Source: Halorarum halophilum (GTDB lineage: Archaea > Halobacteriota > Halobacteria > Halobacteriales > Haloferacaceae). Taken from it: a stretch of 64,000 nt of DNA. Shown in pieces: positions 24,617 to 33,455 of this stretch (the stretch's first letter is position 1; every line of letters starts with the position of its first letter). The notes under the pieces were generated by a model that was given only the letters and a program-made list of their open reading frames with translations, did not search any database and was not told the origin of the DNA. A program made the position numbers and the translations under genes. The DNA is taken from NCBI RefSeq assembly GCF_013401515.1, contig NZ_CP058529.1, forward strand, positions 2,914,001-2,978,000, in the 5' to 3' direction.

Positions 24617-24816
24617 GTCGACGCGCGCGTCCTGGTTCGCCACGGGAATCCGCCTGAACCTCCGGTGTCGGCATCGGTAGCTCTTGCGAAGCCGGAAGCA
24701 GCCGGTCGAACCTCCATCGTGGCTCCGTCGGAAAATTTGATATAGCGAAATACGATTCACTAGCTCCGTTCCGGTAGCTCTCCTGGAAGCGTAAGACTAG
24801 GCCCGGATACGGCGTT

Positions 24817-25699
24817 TGAGGCGTCCAGAGCGCCGAAATCGGCATGTAATGGGGTCGATTAGTGGGAGGGGATTCGCTGGCTCCGCGTCGGCTCCCGATT
24901 TTCGTCGTCCGGAAAGGAGTCCCTCGGCTGCTGGAGCGATCCCGGACACCTGTTGGGTCCTACCGATCAACTCTCTTCGCAACTGTCCTCGAATGCAGGG
25001 TCAACTGAAAGGCGGGGACGCCCGGTCTGTTCGGTCGTTCGGACTGTTCTCGGCGGTCGGCGAATCGCAGGTGATACCTCTACGTTCTCCTGGGTGGTGG
25101 GTTCACAAGCTACCTCATCCCGGGTCCCGCCGATCCGAGACCCTCACGCGCGAAGAGTACTATCGAAGGAGCGTCCGCTACCGTCACGTGTTCGGAGTGA
25201 CGCTGGATCCAACCGTCATGTTCCGTGGCTATTCCTTCGAGCTTGGGGCTCGATTTGGCCCCCGTTCTGGCAATCGTTCGGCCGTCCTCCAAATCGACTG
25301 TTCTCAGAGGATTCGCCCGCTCCTACTGATCGTGAGCCCCCACGACCCTCGGATTCCCCGGACTTCCGGAAGTCGATTCAGAGTACTGCAGCGAGAGAAT
25401 CCATACTGCTTGCTTTGGGCCGATTCGCTGTCACGCGTGAGTGCCTCACACTCGACACTGTAAATCGAATAACGCGATACAAAACCTGTCCCGATGGACG
25501 AAGTCCCGGCCCGTCATCGGGCTTGAGAAACGCCGAAAATCGGATTCATAGTCGTTCTAAACGCTGTCTGCGCGTTGAAGGCGTATTTCCGCGATAGGAC
25601 TGCCTGCTCGGCGAGGTAACGAGTCCCTACCACCGACTCATCTCCGGCACGACGCGCCGCCTGCACAACAGCGAAGCCCCCTCCGACGCCCGTATCCGC
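24817..25699. other. Long gene-free, lower-GC region, probably decayed
   Basis: Nearly 900 nt between the MATE and M20 genes carry no frame with credible protein features. The open frames present are Ser/Arg/Pro-rich, overlap each other and lack haloarchaeal acidity. GC is lower than in the flanks, especially at 25380-25600. No terminal repeats or transposase motifs could be seen. It may be remnant DNA of a lost gene or mobile element, or hold an unrecognised RNA. Confidence 0.5.
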
Positions 25700-27043
25700 A
25701 TGTGCGCGACCGACGCGGCAATCGACGATCGACTCGACGGCTACCGCGAGGCGCTGTTCGAACTCCTCCGTCTCCCGACCGTCAGCGCGACGGGCGAGGG
25801 AATGGAGGGGGGTGCCGACGCGGTGACGGACTTCTTCGGCGAGTTCGGCTTCGACGCCCGACGAATCGAGACCGACCACTACCCGCTCGTGTACGCCGAG
25901 CGACTCGCCGACCCCGACGCGCCGACGGTGCTGTTCTACGGCCACTACGACGTCCAACCAGCCGAGGACGCCGAAGCGTGGGACTCGCTGGCATTCGAGC
26001 CGACGGTCCGCGACGGCAGCATCTACGCCCGCGGCGCCGGCGACAACAAGGGCCAGTTCGCGTGCCACGCGTTCGCGGTGGACGCCCTCGACGGAGCCGG
26101 GGAACTGCCCGACGTGAACGTGAAGGTGCTCGTCGAGGGCGGCGAGGAGAGCGGCAGCCTGGGCCTTGCGGGGTACCTCGAAGGCGATGCCGCCGAGATC
26201 GCCGACGTGGACCTGGTGTACGTGGCGGACGGGCCCCAGCATCGCAGCGGCCGGCCGACGCTCCTCTACGGTAACCGCGGCATCCTCACCTTCCAGCTCG
26301 ACCTCCGGACCGCGAACGCGGACCTCCACTCCGGCAACTTCGGCGGCCCGGTCCCGAACGCCGCGACCGAACTGACGGAGGTGCTCGCGTCGATGGTCTC
26401 CGGCGACGAGGTCACCGTCGACGGCTTCCACGACGATACTGAGGTGACTGACGCGGACCGCGAGCTGGTCGACCGACTCCCGGACGACGAGGACGCCATT
26501 CGCGAGGAACTCGGTCTCACTCACCTCGCGACCGGGAAGCCGTACTACGAACGCCTGTTGCTGGAGCCGGTCCTCAACGTCAACGGCCTCGACTCCGGCT
26601 ACCAGGGTGAGGGAAGCAAGACGATCGTCCCCTGCGAGGCGACCGCGAAGTGCGACTGCCGGCTCGTCCCCGGACAGGACCCGGACAGGATCTTTGACCG
26701 GATCCGCGAGCACGTCGCGGCCGAACACCCGGACGTCGTCGTCACCAAGGGGACGACGTTCCCGCCCATGAAGACGCCCGTCGACGCGCCCGCCGCCGAC
26801 CCGGTTCGCGAGGCGCTCGCCGCGGTGTGGGACGAGGAACCGGTCGAACTCCCGGTGCTCGGCGGCTCGCTCCCGGCCGCGTTCTTCCGGCGCGTCGAGG
26901 CGCTCGCCGACGTGCCGGTGCTCGTCGTCCCGTACGCGAACCCGGACCAGGCGAACCACTCGCCGAACGAGCACCTCGACCTGACCTGCTTCGAGAACGG
27001 GATTCGGACGACCGCGGCGGTCCTCGAACGGTTCGGGGACTGA
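25700..27043 (+). CDS. M20 family metallopeptidase (dipeptidase-like)
   Basis: A cytoplasmic di-zinc peptidase of 447 residues. The first metal ligand is His82 in YGHYDVQPA, followed by the bridging region ARGAGDNKGQ and the catalytic pair in EGGEESGS. HSGNFGGPVPNA marks the dimerisation/lid domain, and the last ligand is in NHSPNEHLDL. The overall layout is that of the CPG2/CNDP branch acting on dipeptides or acylated amino acids; the exact substrate is open. The start at 25700 gives a normal N-terminus. Confidence 0.93.
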   Translation: MCATDAAIDDRLDGYREALFELLRLPTVSATGEGMEGGADAVTDFFGEFGFDARRIETDHYPLVYAERLADPDAPTVLFYGHYDVQPAEDAEAWDSLAFEPTVRDGSIYARGAGDNKGQFACHAFAVDALDGAGELPDVNVKVLVEGGEESGSLGLAGYLEGDAAEIADVDLVYVADGPQHRSGRPTLLYGNRGILTFQLDLRTANADLHSGNFGGPVPNAATELTEVLASMVSGDEVTVDGFHDDTEVTDADRELVDRLPDDEDAIREELGLTHLATGKPYYERLLLEPVLNVNGLDSGYQGEGSKTIVPCEATAKCDCRLVPGQDPDRIFDRIREHVAAEHPDVVVTKGTTFPPMKTPVDAPAADPVREALAAVWDEEPVELPVLGGSLPAAFFRRVEALADVPVLVVPYANPDQANHSPNEHLDLTCFENGIRTTAAVLERFGD

Positions 27044-27070
27044 GGCCCGAACCGCCGGAATCCCCCTCGA

Positions 27071-27880
27071 TCAGTTCCGCTTGCGGCGGGGCATCGTCGA
27101 CTTGCGACCGACGCCCTGCATGTCCGGACGGTTCGACGGCATCGAGGAGTACCGTCCCCGGCGGGAGCGGGACTTCCGGTCCGACTCGTCGTCCTCTTCT
27201 GGTTCCGCTTCGTCTTCGGCTTCCTCGGCTTCCTCGGCTTCTTCGGCTTCGTCATCGCCCGTGACGGCGTCCGCCGCCGCCTCCGTCTCGTCGGCCACGC
27301 TCTCGGCGGCGGTCTCAGAGAGTTGATTCGCCGCGTCCCGAAGCCTGTCGACGAACGACGCGGTTCCCCCGGATCGCTCGTCGTCCTCGGACTCGGCTTC
27401 GTCCCCGGGTTCCTCTGCTTCCTCGGTCTCGTCAGGTTCGGCGGTCGAACCGTCGTCTGTCGATTCCACGGTATCACCCACCCCGCTGTCGGCCGAAACG
27501 CCCTCGAACAGGTCCCGAAGCTGTTCGTGCCGCTCGTCGGACTCCAGGCCCTCCCACTCCTCCGCCAGATCCCGAAGCCCGAGTAATCGGTGGACGGTAT
27601 CGACCTCCTCGTCGTCCGCCTGCCCCACGAGTTCCGGGAGGTCCGTGGGCTTCGGGTCGTCGGGCAGGTCCTCGAATCCGGCGGCCCGAAGCAACGTCTC
27701 GAAGTCGGCCTCCCGTGCCTCTTCCGCGAACTCCGCGAGCGCGTCGCCGACCGCATCCTCGTCCTCGGACGAGAGGCCCTCCCCCTCGTCGAGGAGCGGG
27801 ACGATGCGGTCGGTCGCCTCCGCGAGGCGGTTCGCGAGTTCTGTGGCCCGGTCCTCCGGCTCCGAGGAGGGTTCCGTCAA
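27071..27880 (-). CDS. Acidic protein with basic tail, fourth gene of the low-complexity operon
   Basis: A 269-residue protein of unknown function. Residues 1-125 look like a helical globular domain (AEATDRIVPLLDEGEGLSSEDEDAV, LLRAAGFEDLPDD, HRLLGLRDLAEEWEGL). A disordered acidic middle follows (Asp/Glu-rich, about 130-235). The tail is strongly basic, with RSRRGRYSSMPSNRP and GRKSTMPRRKRN. Such an acid-then-base layout suits electrostatic self-association or nucleic-acid contact. Its ATG overlaps the stop of the gene before it by four bases (ATGA), so both are made together. I do not recognise any family. Confidence 0.72.
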   Translation of the reverse strand: MTEPSSEPEDRATELANRLAEATDRIVPLLDEGEGLSSEDEDAVGDALAEFAEEAREADFETLLRAAGFEDLPDDPKPTDLPELVGQADDEEVDTVHRLLGLRDLAEEWEGLESDERHEQLRDLFEGVSADSGVGDTVESTDDGSTAEPDETEEAEEPGDEAESEDDERSGGTASFVDRLRDAANQLSETAAESVADETEAAADAVTGDDEAEEAEEAEEAEDEAEPEEDDESDRKSRSRRGRYSSMPSNRPDMQGVGRKSTMPRRKRN

Positions 27881-28701
27881 CCGCTCCCACCCTCCCCCCC
27901 GTCGGAGGATTCCGCCTCCTCGGTCTCGTCCTGGGCCTCCTGGGCTTCCTCCTCCGCGAACTGCTCGACGATGGCGTTGGTCATCTCCTCGCGCCCCAGG
28001 TTCGCCTTCACGTCGACAGACTTGGCGACCGACTGGAGGTCGGAGTAGGAGAGCACGTCGAGCAGTTCGCGGTACGTCTCGCGTTTGAGGTCGCCCGTGT
28101 CCCCCTGGAGCGCCTCCACGGCGTCGGAGCCCGCCCCTGTCGCGGTGTCGGCCGCCTCCCCCGCGGCGTCGGCCGCCTCCCCCGCGGCGTCGGCCGCGCC
28201 TCCGGCCGCATCGGTCGCCTGGTCGGCCACCCCTTCTGCCGTGTCGGTCGCCTGGTCGGCCGCGTCCTCGGCCGTCTCAGTCGCCTGGTCGGCGGCCTCT
28301 TCGGCGGTCTCCCCTGCGGTCTCAGCGGCGTCCTCCGCGGTCTCCTGGGCCTCCTCGCCACGCTCGGCGATCCCCTGAAGCGCGTCGCCGACGGCGTCCT
28401 GGAACTGTGGCTGTGAGAAGGTCCGACCGATGGCGACCACTAGCGCCCGAAGAACCCGGCCCGGAAGCGACAGTTCCCGGTCGGGGTCGCTGACGAACGG
28501 CAGCCAGTCCCGAACTCGCCGTGCGATCCGTCGACCGAGTTGCCGACCTGCCATGGCGCCGAGCGACTTACCCAGCGTGCGGCCGAGCGACTCGCCGTCC
28601 AGCTGGTCCTCGATGTCGCCGCCTGCCAGGAGGTCGCCGACGTCGGCCTGTTCGCGTACCTCCTCGACGATCGCCGCCTTCGGATCGGGCTCGTCACTCA
28701 T
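27877..28701 (-). CDS. Glycine-zipper and Ala-rich repeat protein with SAP-like domain, third gene of the operon
   Basis: A 274-residue protein with no recognised family. Residues about 35-62 carry a glycine zipper (SLGRTLGKSLGAMAGRQLGRR), Gly every fourth residue, followed by a basic amphipathic stretch and a hydrophobic helix near 80-92. Residues about 112-190 are Ala/Glu/Asp/Thr repeats (AADAAGE-type) resembling LEA or phasin helices. Residues about 200-240 (YRELLDVLSYSDLQSVAKSV) resemble a SAP/HeH helix-extension-helix fold. The tail is acidic. It is coupled to the gene after it and lies 48 nt after the 132-residue protein gene. Confidence 0.72.
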   Translation of the reverse strand: MSDEPDPKAAIVEEVREQADVGDLLAGGDIEDQLDGESLGRTLGKSLGAMAGRQLGRRIARRVRDWLPFVSDPDRELSLPGRVLRALVVAIGRTFSQPQFQDAVGDALQGIAERGEEAQETAEDAAETAGETAEEAADQATETAEDAADQATDTAEGVADQATDAAGGAADAAGEAADAAGEAADTATGAGSDAVEALQGDTGDLKRETYRELLDVLSYSDLQSVAKSVDVKANLGREEMTNAIVEQFAEEEAQEAQDETEEAESSDGGEGGSG

Positions 28702-28749
28702 CGACCGTCACCCGCCGTCGGCGGTTTCGGCCAGTGGGAAACGACATGC

Positions 28750-29148
28750 TCACTCCTCGTCGTCCTCGTCGGCCTCGTCTTCGTCCCCATCACCTTCCCC
28801 TTCTTCCTCGCCTTCCCCGCTTTCTTCCTCTTCGCCTTCTCCTTCCTCGCCTTCCTCCTCTTCGCCTTCACCTTCCTCCTCGTCGCCCGCCAGCGTCTCC
28901 GTCAGCGAAGCGACGATGAGCCCCCCCAGCCATGCGCCGAGGCTCCTCCCGAGGAAGGAGCCGATGCGGCCGCCGACGTACTCGGCCGTCGACTCCCCCT
29001 CCTGTGGCGATCCCTCGAGGGGCGTCCCTTCGAACACCTCCTCGAAGTCGATCCCCTTGACGGACTGGACGACGTCTAACTGCTCACCGTCGCCGTTCCC
29101 ATCACCGCTTCCACCGTCGTCCCCGTTGCCGTCCTCGTTCTCGCTCAT
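28750..29148 (-). CDS. Small glycine-zipper protein with poly-acidic tail, second gene of the operon
   Basis: A 132-residue protein. After a Gly/Asp/Asn-rich start it has FEEVFEGTPLEG, then a glycine zipper (YVGGRIGSFLGRSLGAWLGG) and a short hydrophobic helix (IVASLTETLAG), probably membrane-inserting. The last 45 residues are almost only Glu, Gly and Asp. The zipper resembles that of the 274-residue neighbour (both follow a D/E-GES motif), so the two may be diverged paralogues. The ATG overlaps the previous stop by four bases (ATGA). Function unknown. Confidence 0.7.
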   Translation of the reverse strand: MSENEDGNGDDGGSGDGNGDGEQLDVVQSVKGIDFEEVFEGTPLEGSPQEGESTAEYVGGRIGSFLGRSLGAWLGGLIVASLTETLAGDEEEGEGEEEEGEEGEGEEEESGEGEEEGEGDGDEDEADEDDEE

Positions 29149-30041
29149 GTGCTGGACTCCCCGTCAGATTCGCTCGACTCCTCGGAGCCGTCGCCGAACA
29201 GCTCGGAGACGAACTCCTTCAGCACCTGGGTCAGGATGGCATTGATATCGATCTTCTCCAGCGCGTCACTGACTGGCCCCGAGACGGACTCCTTCGCGGA
29301 GGAGGCCCAATTGGACACGCCACCTCCGCCCTCACCTTCCTCGTCTTCACCCTCGCCGCCGGAGCCGCCGAGCAGATCTCCCAGGCCGGGCAGTCCGCCG
29401 AGGAGGCTGCCCAGCCCGCCGCCGGACATCGGCTTGAGCAGTCCCGCGACCCCGGAGAGGAGGTTGCCGAGCAGGTTGTTCTCCCCCTTCACCGCGTCCA
29501 CGTCGAGGACCACCTCGTTCAGGTCGACCTCCAGGCCGAGCAGGTTGAGGAACAGCCCCTCGAGGTCGAGGTGGAGGACGGTCGCACGCTCCCCCTCCTC
29601 TTCAGCGCCTTCCTCACCTTCTTCTCCCTCCTCGGCGCCCTGCTCGCCTTCTTCCTCACCTTCAGCACCTTCTTCGCCTTCCTCCCCTTCCTCTTCGGTA
29701 CCTTCCTCACCTTCTTCCTCTTCGGCACCCTGTTCGCCTTCTTCCTCCTCCTCGCCTTCCTCACCTTCTTCCTGGGCTGCCTCGTCCTCTCCCTCTTCCT
29801 CGCCTTCCTCCTCGGTATCCTCCTCACCCTCGTCGCCGCCTTCATCGCCCTCGTCCGCACCTTCGTCTTCCTCGTCGCCCTCGGCCTCCTCGTCCGTTCC
29901 GCCGTCGGTCACGAGGCGGTGATGGCGATTCGACGAGGGTCCTTCGTCCGACAGAACGCGCACTCCGTCTCGTGCCTCGACGCCTGCCGACTCCCGTGAT
30001 TCGGGGTCGTCCTCCGACTCCTGACTGCTGGAAAATCGCAT
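29145..30041 (-). CDS. Large acidic protein with a Leu/Gly core, first gene of the operon
   Basis: A 298-residue protein from the ATG at 30041 (MRFSSSQESEDD). A further 24 codons upstream are open, but a TATA-like TTACAA about 28 nt before this ATG favours it. There is no signal peptide. Residues about 50-155 are Glu/Gly/Asp repeats. The core (about 160-240) contains LDLEGLFLNLLGLEVDLNEV, then VKGENNLLGNLLSGVAGLL, followed by a Gly/Leu stretch (GGGLGSLLGGLPGLGDLLGG). A C-terminal helix (about 265-290) follows. From memory, a similar 'NLLGNLL' motif occurs in some bacterial proteins of unknown function. It heads four coupled genes. Confidence 0.72.
   Translation of the reverse strand: MRFSSSQESEDDPESRESAGVEARDGVRVLSDEGPSSNRHHRLVTDGGTDEEAEGDEEDEGADEGDEGGDEGEEDTEEEGEEEGEDEAAQEEGEEGEEEEEGEQGAEEEEGEEGTEEEGEEGEEGAEGEEEGEQGAEEGEEGEEGAEEEGERATVLHLDLEGLFLNLLGLEVDLNEVVLDVDAVKGENNLLGNLLSGVAGLLKPMSGGGLGSLLGGLPGLGDLLGGSGGEGEDEEGEGGGGVSNWASSAKESVSGPVSDALEKIDINAILTQVLKEFVSELFGDGSEESSESDGESST
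29582..29880 (-). repeat. Long purine-rich (minus) / pyrimidine-rich (plus) tract
   Basis: About 300 bp, mostly C and T on the plus strand, encode the Glu/Gly repeats (GAG, GAA and GGC codons). Similar shorter tracts lie at 28745-28885. Such tracts can form triplex DNA and are prone to slippage. Confidence 0.7.
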
Positions 30042-30391
30042 ATCCGATATGTTCGGGAGAAACGTTGTAAGGGATTGGGCCTGTATACGCATGGTAGGGT
30101 CGTTCTGTCCCAACTGTAGGCCACTCCAGTCGGTCGATTCGCCGATCGACGAACGGTACCGGGTCCCCGTTATCCCCGCGAGTACCGATTCGGCAGTAAC
30201 CCGAGGTGAGCGTCCGACCCGGCGGTCTCGGACGAGTCGTCACACGAGACGTTCGGCCGAACCGCTACTTGACCGATTCGGAATAGCCTCCGTTTCGTCG
30301 CGCCGTCTCCGGGTATCGAACTCGCCCTCGACCCGACTCGCGGCTCGCCGACACGCCAACCCTTTAGCCGACCCCGACACCCGGAGGGAGC

Positions 30392-32260
30392 ATGAGCGAC
30401 ACCGATACGGAGCCGGCGTACGGCGTGGCCCGGTACCTCGCCGTCGAGCACGTCGACTCCCCGACGGTCACGCCCGCTGGCCGACTGCTGTTCCTCGCGG
30501 ACACCTCCGGCACGCCGCAGGTGTGGACGACGAGCGACCCCGGGGCGTGGCCCGAGCGACTCACCCCGCACGAGGAGCGCGTCTCGACGGTCGCTGCGTC
30601 GCCGACCGACGAGGCGTTCGTCTTCGGCATGGACCGCGGGAGCGACGAGCGCGACCAGCTGTTCCACTACGACCTCGACACCGGAGCCGAGACGGCGCTG
30701 ACGGCCGACCCCGAGTCGAAGCACGCCTGGGGCGCCTGGGGGCCGGACGGCGAGCGGATCGCCTATACCGCGAACCGCGACGAGGACGGCCGCTTCGACG
30801 TGTACGTCCAGCGCGTCGGCGCGGGCTGCGAGCGAGGCGAGGGGTGTGACCCGGGTCACCCCGAGCGAGTACACGAGGGACCGGGCGGCTGGCTCGACGT
30901 CGAGGCGTTCGGCCCCCGCGGCGAGCGGCTCGTCATCTCGAAGCCACACTCGAGTTATGACGTGGAGCTCTCGCTGCTCGACCTCGACTCGGGCGAGGTC
31001 ACGACGCTCTCGGACGACGCGGAGGCGACCTACTCCCACGTCCACTTCGACGGCGACGGCGGCCTGTACTGCATCACCGATCACGGGACGGACACGACCC
31101 ACGTAGGTCGATTCGATCTCGATACCGGTGAACTCGAGAAAGTCGCAGGCTGCGACGGGAATCGGAGCGGCGAACCGGGAACTGCCGCCTGGAACGTGGA
31201 CGCGCTGGCGTACGACGCCGAGACGGGGCGGCTTGCGTTCGCCGTTAACGAGGGTGGCTACTCGGCGGTCCGCACGGGAACCCTCGACGGAACCGACTTC
31301 GAGCCGACGGATGCGCCCGAGGTGGACGGTATCGCGTCGGGGTTCACGTTCGGCCCGGACGCCGAGCGGGTGGCGTTCACCCACACGGCGCCGACGGAGC
31401 CGTACGGCGTTCACAGCGTCGAGTACGGCGAAACTGAGGAGACCATCTGGACGCCCGTCGGGACGAACGGTCTTCCCGAGGAGTCCTTCCGGGCGCCCGA
31501 GACGGTGCACTACGAGACGTTCGACGGGCGGGAGATACCCGCGTACTGGACCAGCCCGGAGGGAGCGTCCGCCGACGACCCCGCCCCGGTCATCGTTGAC
31601 ATCCACGGCGGTCCCGAACACCAGCGCCGGCCGTGGTTCTACCCGACAAAGCAGTTCTTCCTGAATCGCGGCTACGCCGTGCTGGAACCGAACGTCCGCG
31701 GCTCGTCGGGGTACGGGAAGGCCTACGCCCACCTTGACGACGTGGAGAGACGGATGGACTCGGTCGCGGATATCGCCGCGGCGGTGGAGTGGCTCGAGGG
31801 GCGACCCGACGTCGATCCCGACCGGGTCGTCGCCTACGGCCGCTCGTACGGCGGGTTCATGGTGCTCGCGGCCATCACCGAGTACCCCGACCTGTGGGCC
31901 GCCGCGGTCGACTTCGTCGGCATCGCCGACTTCACGACGTTCCTGGAGAACACGGGCGAGTGGCGCCGGAGCCACCGCGAGGCCGAATACGGCAGCCTGG
32001 TGGACGACTACGAGTTCCTGAAGTCCATCTCGCCGCTCTCGCACGTCGAGAACGTCCGGTGTCCACTGTTCGTGCAACACGGCGCGAACGACCCGCGCGT
32101 CCCCGTCGGGGAGGCCGAGCAGGTGGTCGAGGCGGTGCGCGAGCGCGGCGTCCCGGTCGAGAAACTGATCTTCGAGGACGAGGGGCACCACACGACCTCG
32201 CGGGAGAACCTCGTCGAGGAGTTCGAAGCCATCGCGGAGTTCCTCGACGAGCACGTCTGA
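30392..32260 (+). CDS. S9 family serine peptidase (prolyl oligopeptidase / acylaminoacyl-peptidase type)
   Basis: A cytoplasmic peptidase of 622 residues. Residues about 1-370 form a beta-propeller with repeated blades (LTADPESKHAWGAWGPDGERIAYTAN is typical). The C-terminal alpha/beta hydrolase domain carries the triad Ser485 in YGRSYGGFM, Asp567 in GANDPRVP and His599 in EGHHTTS. The sequence HGGPEHQRRPWF is the oxyanion region of the acylaminoacyl-peptidase branch. A TATA-like CCCTTTAGCC about 28 nt before the ATG suggests a leaderless transcript. It is divergent from the acidic operon. Confidence 0.94.
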   Translation: MSDTDTEPAYGVARYLAVEHVDSPTVTPAGRLLFLADTSGTPQVWTTSDPGAWPERLTPHEERVSTVAASPTDEAFVFGMDRGSDERDQLFHYDLDTGAETALTADPESKHAWGAWGPDGERIAYTANRDEDGRFDVYVQRVGAGCERGEGCDPGHPERVHEGPGGWLDVEAFGPRGERLVISKPHSSYDVELSLLDLDSGEVTTLSDDAEATYSHVHFDGDGGLYCITDHGTDTTHVGRFDLDTGELEKVAGCDGNRSGEPGTAAWNVDALAYDAETGRLAFAVNEGGYSAVRTGTLDGTDFEPTDAPEVDGIASGFTFGPDAERVAFTHTAPTEPYGVHSVEYGETEETIWTPVGTNGLPEESFRAPETVHYETFDGREIPAYWTSPEGASADDPAPVIVDIHGGPEHQRRPWFYPTKQFFLNRGYAVLEPNVRGSSGYGKAYAHLDDVERRMDSVADIAAAVEWLEGRPDVDPDRVVAYGRSYGGFMVLAAITEYPDLWAAAVDFVGIADFTTFLENTGEWRRSHREAEYGSLVDDYEFLKSISPLSHVENVRCPLFVQHGANDPRVPVGEAEQVVEAVRERGVPVEKLIFEDEGHHTTSRENLVEEFEAIAEFLDEHV

Positions 32261-32296
32261 ACGGTGCCCCTCCCGACCGTGCAACGAAGTGGTATG

Positions 32297-32314
32297 GTAT
32301 CGGTATGCTGATAC
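32297..32314. promoter_or_regulatory. Inverted repeat upstream of the bactofilin-like gene
   Basis: GTATC and GATAC flank an 8-bp spacer, and GGTAT occurs three times in direct order in the same stretch. It lies just before a TATA-like TTTATCC (32319-32325), the usual place for an activator or BRE-adjacent operator. Confidence 0.4.
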
Positions 32315-32342
32315 TAGTTTATCCCCTCGCCCAGCGTCTATA

Positions 32343-33455
32343 ATGGCGATCATGCAATCCACAGCACTGCGGCTCCTCGCCGCGCTCCTTGTGCTCCTCC
32401 TGGTCGCGAGCGGGCCGGCGGCGGCCGCTGAATCGAGTTTCGGCGGCACCGTCGTCGTCGCCGAGGGCGAGACCGTGAACGGCGACCTCGACGCGGTCGG
32501 CGGCACCATCGTCGTCCGCGGGACGGTCGACGGCGACCTGAACGCGGCCGGCGGGACGGTGCTCGTCGCGCCCACCGGCGTCGTCACCGGCGACCTCTCC
32601 GGCGCGGCCGGCGCGGTGACCATCGAGGGCCGCGTCGACGGCAACGTCGAGGTCGGCACCGGCGCGTTCATGCTGCGCGAGTCGGGCGCTGTCGGCGGCG
32701 ACCTCGAGGTCGGTGCCGGCGAGGTGCTCGTCGACGGCGCCGTCTCGGGCGACGTGACCGCGGGCGCCGACCGGATCCGCATCGGCCCGACCGCGACCGT
32801 CGGCGGGAACGTCGCGTACGACTCCGACGACTTCGCCTACGAGGGCGACGGCGTGGCCGGCACGGTCAGCCGGACGGACCTCGACGGCGCGGCGGCCTGG
32901 AACTTCGACGGTGCGCTGTTCACCCTTCCCGCGTGGCTGGGCGTGCTGTACAGCACGCTCGTCCACCTCGCGCTCGGGGCCGTCCTGCTGCTCGTCGCGC
33001 CCCGCTTCGTGGGCGAGGTGAGCGAGGCCGGCCTGACCGACACCGCCCGGAGCGGCGGCGTGGGGCTGGCGGCGCTCCTGCTCGTCCCGGTCGGCCTCGT
33101 GCTCCTGGCGATCACGCTGATCGGCATCCCCCTCGCCCTGCTCGGCGGCGTCGCCTACGGCCTGCTGCTGTGGGCCGGGCTGGTGCTCGGCGCGTTCACG
33201 CTCGGAACGTGGGCCCTGCGGGCGCTCGACCGTGCGGACGCCGAGAACGCACGCTGGCTGGCGCTCGGCTTCGGTCTCCTCGTCGTGGCGCTCACCCAGT
33301 TCGTTCCCGGCGGCGGCCTGGTCCGCCTGGCGCTGACGGTGATTGGCGCCGGCGCCGTGCTGCTCGTCCTGCGGGCGCGACGCGCGGGTGACGGGGATGT
33401 CGGGTCCGCGGGCGTCGACGGCGACGGCGAGTCGAAGCGCGGCCCGGCGGTCTGA
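32343..33455 (+). CDS. Exported bactofilin-like (polymer-forming) membrane protein
   Basis: A 370-residue protein with an N-terminal signal peptide (cleavage near AAAAESS). Residues about 32-165 are short beta repeats (VNGDLDAVGGTIVVRGTVDGDL, VGGDLEVGAGEVLVDGAVSGDV) of a right-handed beta-helix, as in bactofilins. Four to five membrane segments follow (about 205-345). Bactofilins polymerise into filaments, normally inside the cell; here the signal peptide puts the domain outside, tethered to the membrane. The ATG at 32343 is about 25 nt after a TATA-like element; an ATG nine bases later is also possible. It may help organise the envelope. Confidence 0.83.
   Translation: MAIMQSTALRLLAALLVLLLVASGPAAAAESSFGGTVVVAEGETVNGDLDAVGGTIVVRGTVDGDLNAAGGTVLVAPTGVVTGDLSGAAGAVTIEGRVDGNVEVGTGAFMLRESGAVGGDLEVGAGEVLVDGAVSGDVTAGADRIRIGPTATVGGNVAYDSDDFAYEGDGVAGTVSRTDLDGAAAWNFDGALFTLPAWLGVLYSTLVHLALGAVLLLVAPRFVGEVSEAGLTDTARSGGVGLAALLLVPVGLVLLAITLIGIPLALLGGVAYGLLLWAGLVLGAFTLGTWALRALDRADAENARWLALGFGLLVVALTQFVPGGGLVRLALTVIGAGAVLLVLRARRAGDGDVGSAGVDGDGESKRGPAV

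Noticed and set aside
24911-24935. Sequence resembling the conserved start of RNase P RNA.
   Set aside because: Only a loose match (GGAAAGGAGTCCC); the other universal blocks are not found nearby.
24816-25597. Two overlapping plus-strand frames (about 215 codons each) in the gene-poor region.
   Set aside because: They overlap in different frames, are Ser/Arg/Pro-rich instead of acidic, and show no motifs.
29571-29999. Plus-strand frame encoding a very hydrophobic, Phe/Leu-rich 'membrane protein'.
   Set aside because: It is the exact antisense of the Glu/Gly-repeat gene; GAG/GAA codons read backwards give CTC/TTC (Leu/Phe). There is no promoter and no real fold.
30170-32782. 870-codon minus-strand open frame.
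   Set aside because: Antisense to the S9 peptidase gene, which carries a complete catalytic triad.
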